NCBI RefSeq assembly: GCF_001704275.1
Contig: NZ_CP011533.1
Location: 8,370,001 to 8,434,000 of the forward strand
Direction: 5' to 3'
Source of the DNA: Streptomyces noursei ATCC 11455
Lineage (GTDB): Bacteria; Actinomycetota; Actinomycetes; Streptomycetales; Streptomycetaceae
Length of the DNA: 64,000 nucleotides
Made by a program: the position numbers and the translations under genes. A model generated the notes under the pieces. It worked only from the letters and a program-made list of their open reading frames with translations, made no database searches and was not told where the DNA came from. Each line of letters begins with the position of its first letter. Positions within the stretch are counted from its first letter, which is position 1. Shown piece by piece: positions 25,121 through 35,504 of this stretch.

Positions 25121-27055
25121 CTAAGCCGTCAACCGAGTGCTCCGCCCGGACCCAGAGGTCGCGTCGCGATACCAGTACTCGAGGGTCAGCACATGCCACA
25201 GATGCTTGGAGAAGTCCCGCTGTCCGGCGGCGTCCTCGGCGACCATGCGCGCCAGCGCGTCGCGCCGCAGGAACCCCTCCCGTACGAGCACGCCGTCATG
25301 GACCACCTCGCGCACCAGCGGCGCCAGGTCCCGGCTCATCCAGGCCCGCAGGGGGGCGCTGAACAGGCCCTTCGGCCGGTAGACGATCTCCCGGGGCAGG
25401 ACCGAGGTGGCCGCCTCCTTGAGGACGGCCTTGCCCTGCCGCCCGACGATCTTGCGGTCGCCGGGCACCGCGAACGCCGCCTTGACCACCTCGACGTCCA
25501 CGTACGGCACCCGCACCTCGGTCGACGCGGCCATGCTGGAGCGGTCCGTGTACGTGAGGTTCAGGCCCGGCAGGAACATCCGGGCGTCGCCCAGGCACAT
25601 ACGGTTGACGAAGTCGTCGAGGTCGTTGTCCTCGTAGACGTCCGCGTGCTCGGTGAGCACGTCGTCGACCGTCCCGGCCAGGTCCGGGTCGACGAGCGCG
25701 AGCAACTCCTCCTGGTCGTACATGGTGTAGCTGCGTCGGAACGCGGTCTCCTCCGGCAGGTCCGCGAAGGACAGGAACCGCTTCGCGAAGCGCACCGACC
25801 GGTACCCCCGGCGGGCCGTGGCGACCGGCAGCAGGTCCACGGCCCGGGACAGGCCGCGCCGCAGCGGCCGCGGCACGCGCTGGTAGCGCAGCGCGATCAG
25901 GTTGGCCAGGTGCTTGCGGTACCCGGCGAACAGCTCGTCGGCGCCCATCCCCGACAGCATCACCTTGACCCCGGCCTCCCGTGCGGCCGAGCAGATCAGG
26001 TACGTGTTGATCGCGGCCGGGTCGCCGATCGGCTCGTCCAACGCGTACGTCATCTGCGGCAGCAGGTCGAGCACGTTCGGCGCGATCTCGATCTCGTGCA
26101 GGTCGACGCCGAACCGCTCGGCGACCTGCCGGGCGTACCGCAGATCGTCGGGCATCGCCTCGAACCTGGCGTCCTCGGCGCGGAATCCGATCGTGTAGGC
26201 GGAGATCCCGGGCTGGTGGCGGGCCGCGAGCGCGGTCAGATAGCTGGAGTCGAGCCCGCCGGAGAGGAAGGTCGCCACGGGCACGTCGGAGAGCAGATGG
26301 CGCCGGGTCGACTCCTCGACGAGCGCCGCCAGGTCCGGGCGCTCCCCGCTGCGGGCCCGCTCCCGGCCCTCGGCGGCGACGTCCTTCAGGTTCCAGTAAC
26401 GGCCGCGCTCCACCCGCCCGTCGGGCCGGAACCGGATCCAACTCCCCGGCGGCAGCTTCTCCGCCTCGCGGTAGGCGCAGCGCGAGTCCGGCACCCAGTA
26501 GTAGAGGAGCGAGGCCACCAGCGCCGCGGGGTCCACGTCCAGCGCCCCGCCGGTCGCGGCGGCCAGCGCCTTCAGCTCGGAGGCGAACGCCAGACCCTCG
26601 CCGCGCCGGAGCAGGAACAGCGGCTTGATGCCCAACTGGTCGCGGACGAGCACCAGTTCGCCGGTGCGCTCATCGAAGATCCCGAACGCGAACATGCCGC
26701 GCAGCCGGGGCAGGCAGTCCGTGCCCCAGCGCCGCCAGGACTCCAGCACCACCTCGGTGTCGGAGGAACCGCGGAAGCGCACCCCGGCGGCCGCCAGCTC
26801 GGCACGCAGCTCGGGCGCGTTGTACAGCTCGCCGTTGTACGTCAGGACGAGGCCGCCCGAGACCATCGGCTGGGCGCCCGTGTCGGACAGGTCGATGATG
26901 GCCAGCCGACGGTGCCCGAGGTGCACTTCGCCGTCACCGGCGGGGTGGCTGTACCGGCCCGCCCCGTCCGGACCGCGGTGGGCGAGGGTGTCGGTGAGCC
27001 GGTCGGTCACGACCTTCCCGTCCGGCCATCGGTAAGTCCCTGCGATGCCACACAT
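25121..27055 (-). CDS. asnB: Glutamine-hydrolysing asparagine synthase-type amidotransferase
   Basis: This 644-residue enzyme starts MCGIAG, with Cys2 as the glutaminase nucleophile. The class II glutaminase domain covers about 2-215. The synthetase domain carries the ATP-pyrophosphatase loop SGGLDSSYL near residue 264 and GMGADELFAGYRKH. Inside a glycan operon that also encodes a nucleotide-sugar dehydrogenase, it most likely amidates a uronic acid carboxylate rather than making free asparagine. The ATG is 3 bp downstream of the Wzz-like gene's stop, indicating coupling. The enzyme family is certain; the acceptor is inferred from context. Confidence 0.92.
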   Translation of the reverse strand: MCGIAGTYRWPDGKVVTDRLTDTLAHRGPDGAGRYSHPAGDGEVHLGHRRLAIIDLSDTGAQPMVSGGLVLTYNGELYNAPELRAELAAAGVRFRGSSDTEVVLESWRRWGTDCLPRLRGMFAFGIFDERTGELVLVRDQLGIKPLFLLRRGEGLAFASELKALAAATGGALDVDPAALVASLLYYWVPDSRCAYREAEKLPPGSWIRFRPDGRVERGRYWNLKDVAAEGRERARSGERPDLAALVEESTRRHLLSDVPVATFLSGGLDSSYLTALAARHQPGISAYTIGFRAEDARFEAMPDDLRYARQVAERFGVDLHEIEIAPNVLDLLPQMTYALDEPIGDPAAINTYLICSAAREAGVKVMLSGMGADELFAGYRKHLANLIALRYQRVPRPLRRGLSRAVDLLPVATARRGYRSVRFAKRFLSFADLPEETAFRRSYTMYDQEELLALVDPDLAGTVDDVLTEHADVYEDNDLDDFVNRMCLGDARMFLPGLNLTYTDRSSMAASTEVRVPYVDVEVVKAAFAVPGDRKIVGRQGKAVLKEAATSVLPREIVYRPKGLFSAPLRAWMSRDLAPLVREVVHDGVLVREGFLRRDALARMVAEDAAGQRDFSKHLWHVLTLEYWYRDATSGSGRSTRLTA

Positions 27056-27058
27056 GTC

Positions 27059-28645
27059 CTACCGCGCCTCCTGGTCGTTGTCCGGGACCCGTCCCCGAGC
27101 CCTCAACTCCTCCCCCGGCCGTCGGCCGGGAGGGGCCCCCAGAGCAGGGGAGGCCCCACTGGCCCACGTCGGCTGCCGCTCCGCCCGCCGCCGGCCCGTC
27201 CCGTTCTGCCGGGCCGGCCGCTCGTGCTGGCCGCGCAGCGCGGTCTCCAGCCCGTCCCACAGCGTGCCGTCGGTCCGATCCCGCGGATCGGGGTCGATCA
27301 GCACCACACCGATCACCGCGATGCGCTGGTCCGCGAGCTGTCGCGCCACGGTGTGCAGCCAGGCGGCGCTGCCGTGCCCGGCACGCACGACGAGCACGGT
27401 CCGGGTGCCGAGGTACTGGAGGTCGGTCCACGCGGTGCCGGGCGCGACCGAGCCGACGCCGAGTCGGCGTTCCTCGTGCGACACGGCCGCGGCACGCTCG
27501 CCGCTGACCACGCTCGGGCCTCCCGGCTTCGAGCGGCGGCCGGCGAGCTGCGCGCCGGGCAGACCATCGATGATCACCACTGGCCCGTCCGGTGCCAGGG
27601 ACCCGGCGAGGTCCAGGGCGATCTCGCTCGTGCTGCGCGCACAGCCCAGTTCCAGCAGCGACACCGGTTCCTCGGCGCCGCGCGCGGTGCGGGCCAGGGA
27701 CACGACGAGCCGTTCGCGTGCCGCCCGGCTCCGTCGGCGCTGCCACAGCCTGCCCGGCCGGCGGGGCAGCTCCGCGATGACCGAGGCGCCCAGGTTCGCC
27801 GCGATGTCCCGGCGCAACACGGGGCGGTCCGCCACCACCACGCCGACCGCGGCCAGCACGAGCCCCAGGACGAGTCCGAGGGCGAGCCCGATCGCGGCGT
27901 CGGTGACGGCGGCCTTGAGCAGGGACTGCTGTACCGCGCGCGGGGCGTCCACGATCTGCGTGCCGGAGACGACCCGGGGCGTGCCGGTGCGCGCCTCCTC
28001 GGCCCGCTGGTCGAAGTCGGCGATCCGCGAGTTGAGCTCGGCCCGGCGGGCGAAGCGCGACTCGACGCTCGCGGAATCCTTCGGATCGCTGTTCGGCGCC
28101 CGGTCCCCGATCGCCTTGTTCACCTGGGCGAGTTCCTCCCGCATGCGGTCACGCTGGTCGTCCAGGGCCTTGGCCTCGGCCTTCGCGGCTTCCCACATCC
28201 GCCGTACATGGTCCGCGACGAACGCATCGGCCAGCGCCTTGGCGCGGGCCACCGCTGCCGCGTCGCTGTCACCTGTCACATCGATCTGCAGCAGGTTGTT
28301 GGTCAAGCCGGTCCCGTGGTAGTCCCGCATGAAGTCCTCGGGTTTTTCCCGGGACTTGAGGGTCCGCAGGGCCTGGTCGGCGATCCGCGTGGTCCCCAGC
28401 AGCGCGACGTCGGTGCGGATCAGCGTCCCGGGGTCGTTCGGCTGGTCCTCCTGATGCGCGACCAGCACCTTGGTCACCGCGGCCGGCGGCGACGGCAGCA
28501 GGACCGCCACCGCAGCGCCGACGAGCAGCCCCAACAGCGCCATGGCGCACCAGAGGCGGCGCCGCCTGCGCACCGCCACCACCAGCGCCTGCAGGTCCAG
28601 CAGCGGAGCGGTGGCCGACGACTCCGACGTCGTACTCGTCGTCAC
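27059..28645 (-). CDS. Wzz-like chain-length determinant with degenerate BY-kinase domain (second of pair)
   Basis: This 528-residue protein has membrane segments near residues 32-50 and 262-285 flanking a coiled-coil-rich extracytoplasmic region, the Wzz arrangement. A cytoplasmic region related to bacterial tyrosine kinases follows. Its Walker A position reads ELGCARSTSEIALDLA instead of GxxxGKST and no Tyr cluster ends the protein, so kinase activity is unlikely. The C-terminal tail (about residues 496-519) is Arg/Pro-rich because a dispersed palindromic repeat has inserted there. The GTG start at 28645 has GGGAGG upstream and overlaps the previous gene by 4 bp. The role is control of polymer length and export. 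Confidence 0.82.
   Translation of the reverse strand: MTTSTTSESSATAPLLDLQALVVAVRRRRRLWCAMALLGLLVGAAVAVLLPSPPAAVTKVLVAHQEDQPNDPGTLIRTDVALLGTTRIADQALRTLKSREKPEDFMRDYHGTGLTNNLLQIDVTGDSDAAAVARAKALADAFVADHVRRMWEAAKAEAKALDDQRDRMREELAQVNKAIGDRAPNSDPKDSASVESRFARRAELNSRIADFDQRAEEARTGTPRVVSGTQIVDAPRAVQQSLLKAAVTDAAIGLALGLVLGLVLAAVGVVVADRPVLRRDIAANLGASVIAELPRRPGRLWQRRRSRAARERLVVSLARTARGAEEPVSLLELGCARSTSEIALDLAGSLAPDGPVVIIDGLPGAQLAGRRSKPGGPSVVSGERAAAVSHEERRLGVGSVAPGTAWTDLQYLGTRTVLVVRAGHGSAAWLHTVARQLADQRIAVIGVVLIDPDPRDRTDGTLWDGLETALRGQHERPARQNGTGRRRAERQPTWASGASPALGAPPGRRPGEELRARGRVPDNDQEAR
27089..27159. repeat. Dispersed palindromic repeat at the 3' end of the Wzz-like gene
   Basis: Reverse-orientation copy of the element at 7045-7115, 71 bp, with the same hairpin core (CCCCCGGCC-gtc-GGCCGGGAGG). 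It supplies part of the protein's C-terminal tail, ending about 28 bp before the stop. Confidence 0.75.
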
Positions 28646-30039
28646 GCGGAACCTCCCGCCGCCCGGCCGCGGACCGCGAGCACCAGAGTGGCGTCGTCCG
28701 GTGGTCGGCCGGGCGACTGCGCCGGACGGGCCCGGACCGTGCCGGCGACGACGATGCCGACGACCTCGTGCCCGGCGTCCGCACACGCCTCGGCGATGCC
28801 GGCGAGCTCGCCTGCGGTCCGGCTGCCGGCGCTGAGCACGACCAGGGCACCGGACTCGTTGTCGCAGTCCGGCACCATCGGCCGGTCCACCGAAACCGCC
28901 ACCACCCGCAGCATGGGGTATCCCCTGCTCGAAGAGGACGAGGAAGGATCGCTCTCGGCCTCGGCGACGAGCCGTCCGGCGGCCCGGCGGGCGATCTCGT
29001 CGCCGTCCGGGACGACGACCAACAGCCGCCGGGGGGCTGGTAGTTGCTCCAGAAGGCGGGCGCACACCCGGCGGTAGCGGATCTGCCTGTCGGCCTCGTC
29101 GCCGGACGTCTGCGGGGCGGGTGTGTCCCACCTGGTGTCGACGCCCAGCAGCCGGCGGATCCGGGTCCGCGGGCCATGGCCTTCCGGCCGCTGCGCGGGC
29201 CGTTCGTCAGGTACGTCGACGGTACCCAGCAGCACCGAGCCCAGCGCCGCGGCGATCTCCGGCTCGGCGCGCAGTCGGCGACTCATCCGTGCGGCGGCGA
29301 GATGGCCGATGACCGCGAGCAGGAAGAACACCAGCGCCCCGGCGAGGGTGAGCTGCACTCTCGTCGGCGGTGCCTCGCCGGTCGGCCTGGTCGCCGGACC
29401 CATGACGACCATGTTGGCCTTGTTGGCAGTCGGGGCGGCCTGGTCCAGTTTGTTGACGGCCTCCTGCAGCGCGGTGCGCAGCTTCGCGAGCTCGGTGCGG
29501 GTCTGCACGCTCTCCACGGTCCGCCCCGGATCGGCCGCACCGGCCAGCTCGGTGATGCGGCGGCTGGTCTGCACCACCATCTGCCGCAGCGCCTCGGGCC
29601 GCGCCGCCGCCTCGGGGTCGCTGTTGTCGCCCCCGATCCGTGCGGCGAATGTGACGAACTGCCGGACCACCTGGTCGGAGAGTTGCTGTGCGCGCTCCGG
29701 GGTGTCGGCCGTGCCCGAGATCGTGATGATGTTCCCGTCGGCGGCCTTGGCGCTCACCCGATCCCGCAGCTCGCTGCCGCCGACCCCGGTCCAACCGAGC
29801 GTGGCGGCCGCGCGGTCGAGCACCGTCGAACTGGTCGAGATGTCCACCTGGGTCAGCAGCTCGCGCTCCTCCCACTGCCCCGGCAGCAGTACCGATGCCG
29901 ACGCCGTGTAACTCGGCGGGATCAGCGCGGAGGTGCCGTAGCCGACGAGCGCACCCACCACGGCGAGGACGGCGAGAAGCCGCCATCGCCGACGGATGAT
30001 CCGCCCGATCATGGCCAGGCGTATCGTGTCATCGCTCAA
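28642..30039 (-). CDS. Wzz-like polysaccharide co-polymerase (first of pair)
   Basis: This 465-residue protein has an N-terminal membrane segment (about residues 20-40) followed directly by the Wzz signature PPSYTASASVLLPG, an extracytoplasmic coiled coil, a second membrane segment near 230-250, and a cytoplasmic nucleotide-binding-like domain (RRLLVVVPDGDEIARRAAGRL) with no P-loop lysine. It thus parallels its downstream neighbour and both lack a functional Walker A. The start is a TTG with GGAGG 8 bp upstream, overlapping the glycosyltransferase stop (TTGA). A Ser-rich stretch (about residues 368-380) contains a copy of the 17-bp dispersed motif. Confidence 0.8.
   Translation of the reverse strand: MSDDTIRLAMIGRIIRRRWRLLAVLAVVGALVGYGTSALIPPSYTASASVLLPGQWEERELLTQVDISTSSTVLDRAAATLGWTGVGGSELRDRVSAKAADGNIITISGTADTPERAQQLSDQVVRQFVTFAARIGGDNSDPEAAARPEALRQMVVQTSRRITELAGAADPGRTVESVQTRTELAKLRTALQEAVNKLDQAAPTANKANMVVMGPATRPTGEAPPTRVQLTLAGALVFFLLAVIGHLAAARMSRRLRAEPEIAAALGSVLLGTVDVPDERPAQRPEGHGPRTRIRRLLGVDTRWDTPAPQTSGDEADRQIRYRRVCARLLEQLPAPRRLLVVVPDGDEIARRAAGRLVAEAESDPSSSSSSRGYPMLRVVAVSVDRPMVPDCDNESGALVVLSAGSRTAGELAGIAEACADAGHEVVGIVVAGTVRARPAQSPGRPPDDATLVLAVRGRAAGGSA
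28915..28931. repeat. Copy 2 of a 17-bp dispersed motif
   Basis: Reverse complement of the motif at 8996-9012, identical over 17 bp, within the Ser-rich loop of the Wzz-like protein. Confidence 0.6.
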
Positions 30040-31320
30040 CGGCCGGGCCTCCGCCCTGCCCGGTCCGGGTCGCCCGCCGGCACCGGAGCGTGGTCACGGC
30101 AGGCAGCGGCGTACGCGGCGAGCAGCGACGCCTGCGAGTTCCGCCAGGAGAGCGGCCCGCCGATCCGCTCCTGGCCGATCCTGCCCATCCGGGCCCGCTT
30201 CTCCGGATCGTCCAGCAGCAGCGCGATGAGCTCGGCGAATGCGGCCTCGTCGTTGGCGGGCGCGTAGACGGCGGCGTCACCGGCGGAGACTCGCGCCTCC
30301 CGGAGGTCGAACGAGACGATGGGCCGGCCCATCGCCATGTACTCCAGGACCTTGTTCATGGTCGACACGTCGTTGAGCGGATTGCGGGGGTCGGGGGAGA
30401 GGCACACGTCCGCGGTGGACAGGTGGCGCACCAGGTCGGCGTCCGGAATGCGCCCGGTGAACTCCACCTGCTCGGAGAGTCCGAGCCGCCGGGACAGTTC
30501 CACCATCGCGTCGAAGGCGTCGCCGGCGCCGACGAACACCGCGTGCCAGTCGGTCCGCCCGAGCTCGTCGCGCAGCTTCGCCAGCGCCCGCAAGGCGTAG
30601 TCGACGCCGTCCTGCGGGCCCATGACGCCCAGGTAGCACAGCAGATGAGGTTTGCCGCGCTTCAACTCCGGTTCGGCAGGGACCGGTTGGAACCGTTCGA
30701 CGGCAGGCGCGCTGCGCACCACGAAGACGTCCGCCGGCCGCTTGCCGCCACGGCGCACCGCGACGTCCCGGTAGCTCTCGTTCGTGGCGAGCACGACGTC
30801 CGCGGCCCGGTAGGTCCGCCGTTCCAGTGCGCACACGGCGCGGTAGAGCAGATCTCTGCCGCGGTCGAACCGGGAGAGGTACAGCTCGGGTACCAGGTCG
30901 TGCTGGTCGAAGACGAACCGCGCGCCGCGCCGCTTCAGCCACAGTGCCGGCAGGAACAGCAGGTCGGGCGGGTTGCAGGCGTGGACCACGTCGACCGGGC
31001 CCACCTTGCGGGCCAGCCGGGCCGTGTGCCACAACGCCGATCCGTACTCCCGCAGATAGCCGGCCGGTCCTCCGGTGGCCGCGCGCAACGGGTAGCGGTG
31101 GATCCGCACCCCGTCGATCTCCGCCTCCGGCTCCGTGTCCCGCTTCTCCCCCCGGGGACAGATGACGTGCACCGCCCAGCCCGCGTCGCGCAGCGTCGTG
31201 CACTCCTGCCACACCCGCCGGTCGAACGGCACCGACAGGTTCTCCACCAGGATCAGCGCGCGCCGGGTCGCCCGGTCGCCGCCGGCTATGTCACCAGACG
31301 ATGTGTCACTGAACGATATG

Positions 31321-31331
<11 letters not shown>
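30036..31331 (-). CDS. Family 4 glycosyltransferase
   Basis: This 431-residue GT-B enzyme has an N-terminal domain with LILVENLSVPFDRRVWQE, DVVHACNPPD and FDQHDLVPEL, and a C-terminal donor domain with CYLGVMGPQDGVDYAL and a KVLEYMAMGRPIVSFDLRE segment. It resembles exopolysaccharide and mycolate-sugar GT4 enzymes and would add an early sugar after the initiating transferase. The best start is the TTG at 31331, inside the end of the dehydrogenase gene. It has no clear ribosome-binding site, so translation may depend on coupling. Three 15-bp repeats encode the first 20 residues. Confidence 0.85.
31287..31326. repeat. Three 15-bp-period repeats at a gene junction
   Basis: TATGTCACCA (31287-31296), TGTGTCACTG (31302-31311) and TATGTCACCA (31317-31326) recur every 15 bp. 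The third unit contains the stop codon of the nucleotide-sugar dehydrogenase, and the array encodes the N-terminal tail of the glycosyltransferase. Confidence 0.7.
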
Positions 31332-32646
<1,315 letters not shown>

Positions 32647-32725
32647 GACTGGTTCCTCCCCCCAGGCAGGCCCCTCCGGCCTGCGGTTCCTGCGCCGGCC
32701 GTACGACGTCGCCGCCCCCCGCGCA

Positions 32726-34249
32726 TCAATAGGCCCCCTGCCCTTGGAGCACCGCACGCAGCGTCTTCCACAAGATCACTGTGTCGAGGGCGAGCGACCA
32801 GTCCTCCACGTACCGCAGGTCCAGTCGGACGGCCTCCTCCCACGGCAGGTCACTGCGTCCGCTGATCTGCCACAGACCGGTGAGTCCGGGCTTGACCAGC
32901 AGCCGCCGCCGGATGTCCGGGCCGTACGCGGCGGACTCCTCCGGCAGCGGCGGCCGCGGACCGACGAGCGACATCGATCCGGTCAACACGTTGAAGAGTT
33001 GCGGGAGTTCGTCGATCGAATACCGGCGCAGCACCGTTCCCACCCGGGTCACCCGCGGATCCCGGCGGAGCTTGAACAGCGGCCCGGCGCCCTCGTTGCG
33101 GTCGGCCAGTTCGGCACGTGCCCCGTGCGCCCCGGCGACCATGGTGCGGAACTTGAGGATGGTGAACTCGCGGCCGTCCTTGCCGACCCTGCGCTGGCGA
33201 TAGAACGCCCCGCCCCGACTGTCCACCAGTATGAGCAGCCCGACGAACACCATCAGCGGCGCGAACAGCATCAGCAGGACCGCCGCGCCCATCCGATCGA
33301 CGACCTCTTTGACCGCCCGGCGCCCCCCGGTGAAGGTCGGCATGCTGACCCGCAGCAGCGGTATCCCGAGCACCGCGTCGACGTGCAGCCTCGGGCCGGC
33401 CACTTCCATCAGCACGGGGGCCACGACCATCTCGGCATCGCTGCCTTCGAGGTTCCAGGCCAGCCGCTGCAGCCGGTCCGGTGACCAGTGCGGGTCCGGT
33501 GTGACCGCGACGACACGATAGCCGTCGCGGCGGACGTGGCCCGCGACGTCCGCCAGTCTGCCGACGACCGGCACTCCGTCCAGTTGGTCGCCGTCGAGCC
33601 CGAGACCGTCCGTCGTGCACACCGCCTCCACTCGCCAGCCGAGGTGCGGGAACTTGCGGGTCCGGGTGATCAGGTCGTGCACGGTGGCCAGGCTCCCGGC
33701 AGCGAGCACCGGCCGCAGGCACCGTCCTTCCTTCCGCTGTTTGTGCAGCCAGAGGCGCAGCAGATAGCGCGCGGTCATGGTGACGAGCGCGATCGCGGGG
33801 ATCGCGACGAAGATCCAGAGCTTGATGTTGCGCGAGGCGAGGGCGATCCCGCCGAGTGCCAGTACGACGGTCGCCGTGAACAGTGAGCGTCCGAGCCGAC
33901 GGAATTCCTCGGCGCCCTGGCCGAGCACGGCCGGAGCCCACGACCGGCTCACCGCGAGCGTTCCCAGCACCAGCAGCTCGGTGCAGAATGCGAGAATTCC
34001 CCACTTCTCGTGCCAGTTGGCCGCGTCCCGGGCCCCGAAGAAGATACCGATCGCCGCCACCACGAAGGCGGTGGCCGCGGTGTCGCTGGCGATCACGGTA
34101 CGGCGGTACCGCTGCTCCCAGTCGATCGCGGGCTGGCTGATTTCCCCCTCCACCGGACGCCCGGGCGCCGATAGAAACGGGCTGACCAATTCCCCCTGCT
34201 GCACAGACCCCCCCAGGTCGTCAGTGGGCTCGACATGTTCGCTCCACAC
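32726..34249 (-). CDS. Polyprenyl-phosphate sugar transferase (repeat-unit initiator)
   Basis: This 507-residue protein has four to five N-terminal membrane segments, a CoA-binding-like middle domain, one further membrane segment near residue 300, and a C-terminal bacterial sugar-transferase domain. That domain has FTILKFRTM, YSIDELPQLFNVL, SLVGPRPP and KPGLTGLWQISGRS, the catalytic core of the WbaP/CpsE family. It transfers sugar-1-phosphate to undecaprenyl phosphate and so starts glycan assembly. It is the first gene of the minus-strand operon. The GTG at 34249 with GGGAGGAAACC upstream is preferred over the ATG at 34285. An unusual tandem-repeat leader precedes it. Confidence 0.9.
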   Translation of the reverse strand: MWSEHVEPTDDLGGSVQQGELVSPFLSAPGRPVEGEISQPAIDWEQRYRRTVIASDTAATAFVVAAIGIFFGARDAANWHEKWGILAFCTELLVLGTLAVSRSWAPAVLGQGAEEFRRLGRSLFTATVVLALGGIALASRNIKLWIFVAIPAIALVTMTARYLLRLWLHKQRKEGRCLRPVLAAGSLATVHDLITRTRKFPHLGWRVEAVCTTDGLGLDGDQLDGVPVVGRLADVAGHVRRDGYRVVAVTPDPHWSPDRLQRLAWNLEGSDAEMVVAPVLMEVAGPRLHVDAVLGIPLLRVSMPTFTGGRRAVKEVVDRMGAAVLLMLFAPLMVFVGLLILVDSRGGAFYRQRRVGKDGREFTILKFRTMVAGAHGARAELADRNEGAGPLFKLRRDPRVTRVGTVLRRYSIDELPQLFNVLTGSMSLVGPRPPLPEESAAYGPDIRRRLLVKPGLTGLWQISGRSDLPWEEAVRLDLRYVEDWSLALDTVILWKTLRAVLQGQGAY

Positions 34250-34250
34250 G

Positions 34251-34355
34251 GTTTCCTCCCCCCGGGAGGCCCGTGCCCCCCGCACTGTTCCCCCCTCGGG
34301 AGGCCCCCGCCCCCCGCACCGCGCTGTTCCTCTCCTAGGGAGGCCCCCGCCCCCG
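34251..34355. repeat. Three G-rich tandem repeats in the operon leader
   Basis: Three imperfect units of 36, 38 and about 31 bp start at 34251, 34287 and 34325 (plus-strand GTTCC...GGGAGGCCC). On the minus strand each unit holds a Shine-Dalgarno-like AGGAGAGG/GGGGGGAAC sequence. The last one directly serves the GTG of the sugar transferase. Confidence 0.65.
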
Positions 34356-34510
34356 TGAATGACATCCCGGCTATTGCGGCGCTACTGGAACACCCCACCC
34401 AGGCGGCAGCGGACTCGCCCGTCCTGCCGGAGTGTGGAGGTATGTGAGAACCCGTCGAAACCTCGGGCTCCCCACACCCAAGGCCCCTCGCGGGCGCCAA
34501 GAATTGATCA

Positions 34511-34531
34511 CCCCCACGTCAGGCGTGGGGG
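34511..34531. promoter_or_regulatory. Perfect 8-bp hairpin in the divergent region
   Basis: CCCCCACG (34511-34518) and CGTGGGGG (34524-34531) form a perfect stem around a 5-nt loop TCAGG, 260 bp upstream of the sugar transferase. It could be an operator, an attenuator or the remnant of a mobile element. It occurs once only. Confidence 0.4.
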
Positions 34532-35481
34532 ACATGACTGCTGACTTGCGGCAACGCAGGAGCTAAAGATCACGATTTGTCGCCTCGTGTCATGTGAAGC
34601 AGGGTCAATGTAGACCATCGAGGCCCGCCCTGAAGAGGGGAATGTGTGCAACTTGTGCCCAAACTTTGAAGCCGATCCACCAAATGATCACCACCTGCGG
34701 TGTGTTGACGGCGAAGACATGCCCTGTGGCCTGCGATGACGGGACTTCTCCGGGCTGCCGGCACCGGTAATCCCGAGGTGTTCCAGTACTGCCAACCGGC
34801 CCGCACTCAGCGGCGCTTCGCCAGGTTCCGGCTCGGATGAGGTTCCTGGTGCGAGCGGTGTGGGTGGTGCGGATGTTGCGGATGGTGTGAGTGTTGTTCC
34901 AGCGGTCCAACATCGCTGTGCGTGAAGGGCAGTTGGAGATCCAGGACTTCGCGGGAGCCGGGGATTCCGACGGCGGTTCGACCGGCGGCCACCGTGCCAG
35001 GCGGCTCCTGTGCACCCCCGGGCAACCAGCTCATCGCGCGTCGGGCTCGGCCGGGCGAAGGGCCTCGGTGCTGACGCAAGGATCGCGCCGCACTGGCGTT
35101 CTAATCTTTGTTTACGCAAGGGCGTATTGACGGCGCATTGAGGCTTGTTTTGCGAGACAGGGGCGTGACGGAGCTTCAACGTGCCCTGGGTCGTGATGCA
35201 TGTCGGGCGAGCCTGGGGCGCGTTGTCGACCTGTATGGAATGGGCCAGGTTGTGGCCGAATTTCGACCACCGCAGGTGGCCATGCGTGTGTCGCGGGCCA
35301 CGCCTCGGTGTTTCTTTCTCGTAAATCGGCAGGTCGGTGACCCAGGGCGGAAAGGGTGAGCGATGGGTTGCTTAGCGGGAGGCGGACCACTGTTGCCGTG
35401 GTGGCGCGTGATCGCGTAGACAGGCCGTTCGATGAACTGGTCGGGTGTGAAGGTTTTGTGGTGTACCGTACTGACGCTCGC

Positions 35482-35504
35482 CCGATATCCGTACGGAATA
35501 TCGG
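35482..35504. promoter_or_regulatory. 23-bp near-palindrome upstream of mbtH, candidate operator
   Basis: Arms CCGATAT and ATATCGG flank a CCGTACGG core with one extra base on the right side. The site lies 97 bp upstream of the MbtH start, in the only A+T-rich palindrome of the region, a typical place and shape for a TetR/GntR-type operator. No regulator gene is adjacent. Confidence 0.5.

Noticed and set aside
25193..29077. Plus-strand open frame of 1294 codons across the AsnB and Wzz-like genes
   Set aside because: Low-complexity Arg/Gly/Pro/Val translation with no motif; both strands are open because of high GC, and the minus-strand genes are well supported.
34511..34531. CRISPR-repeat-like hairpin
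   Set aside because: The shape resembles a type I-E repeat stem, but it occurs once, with no spacer array and no cas genes.
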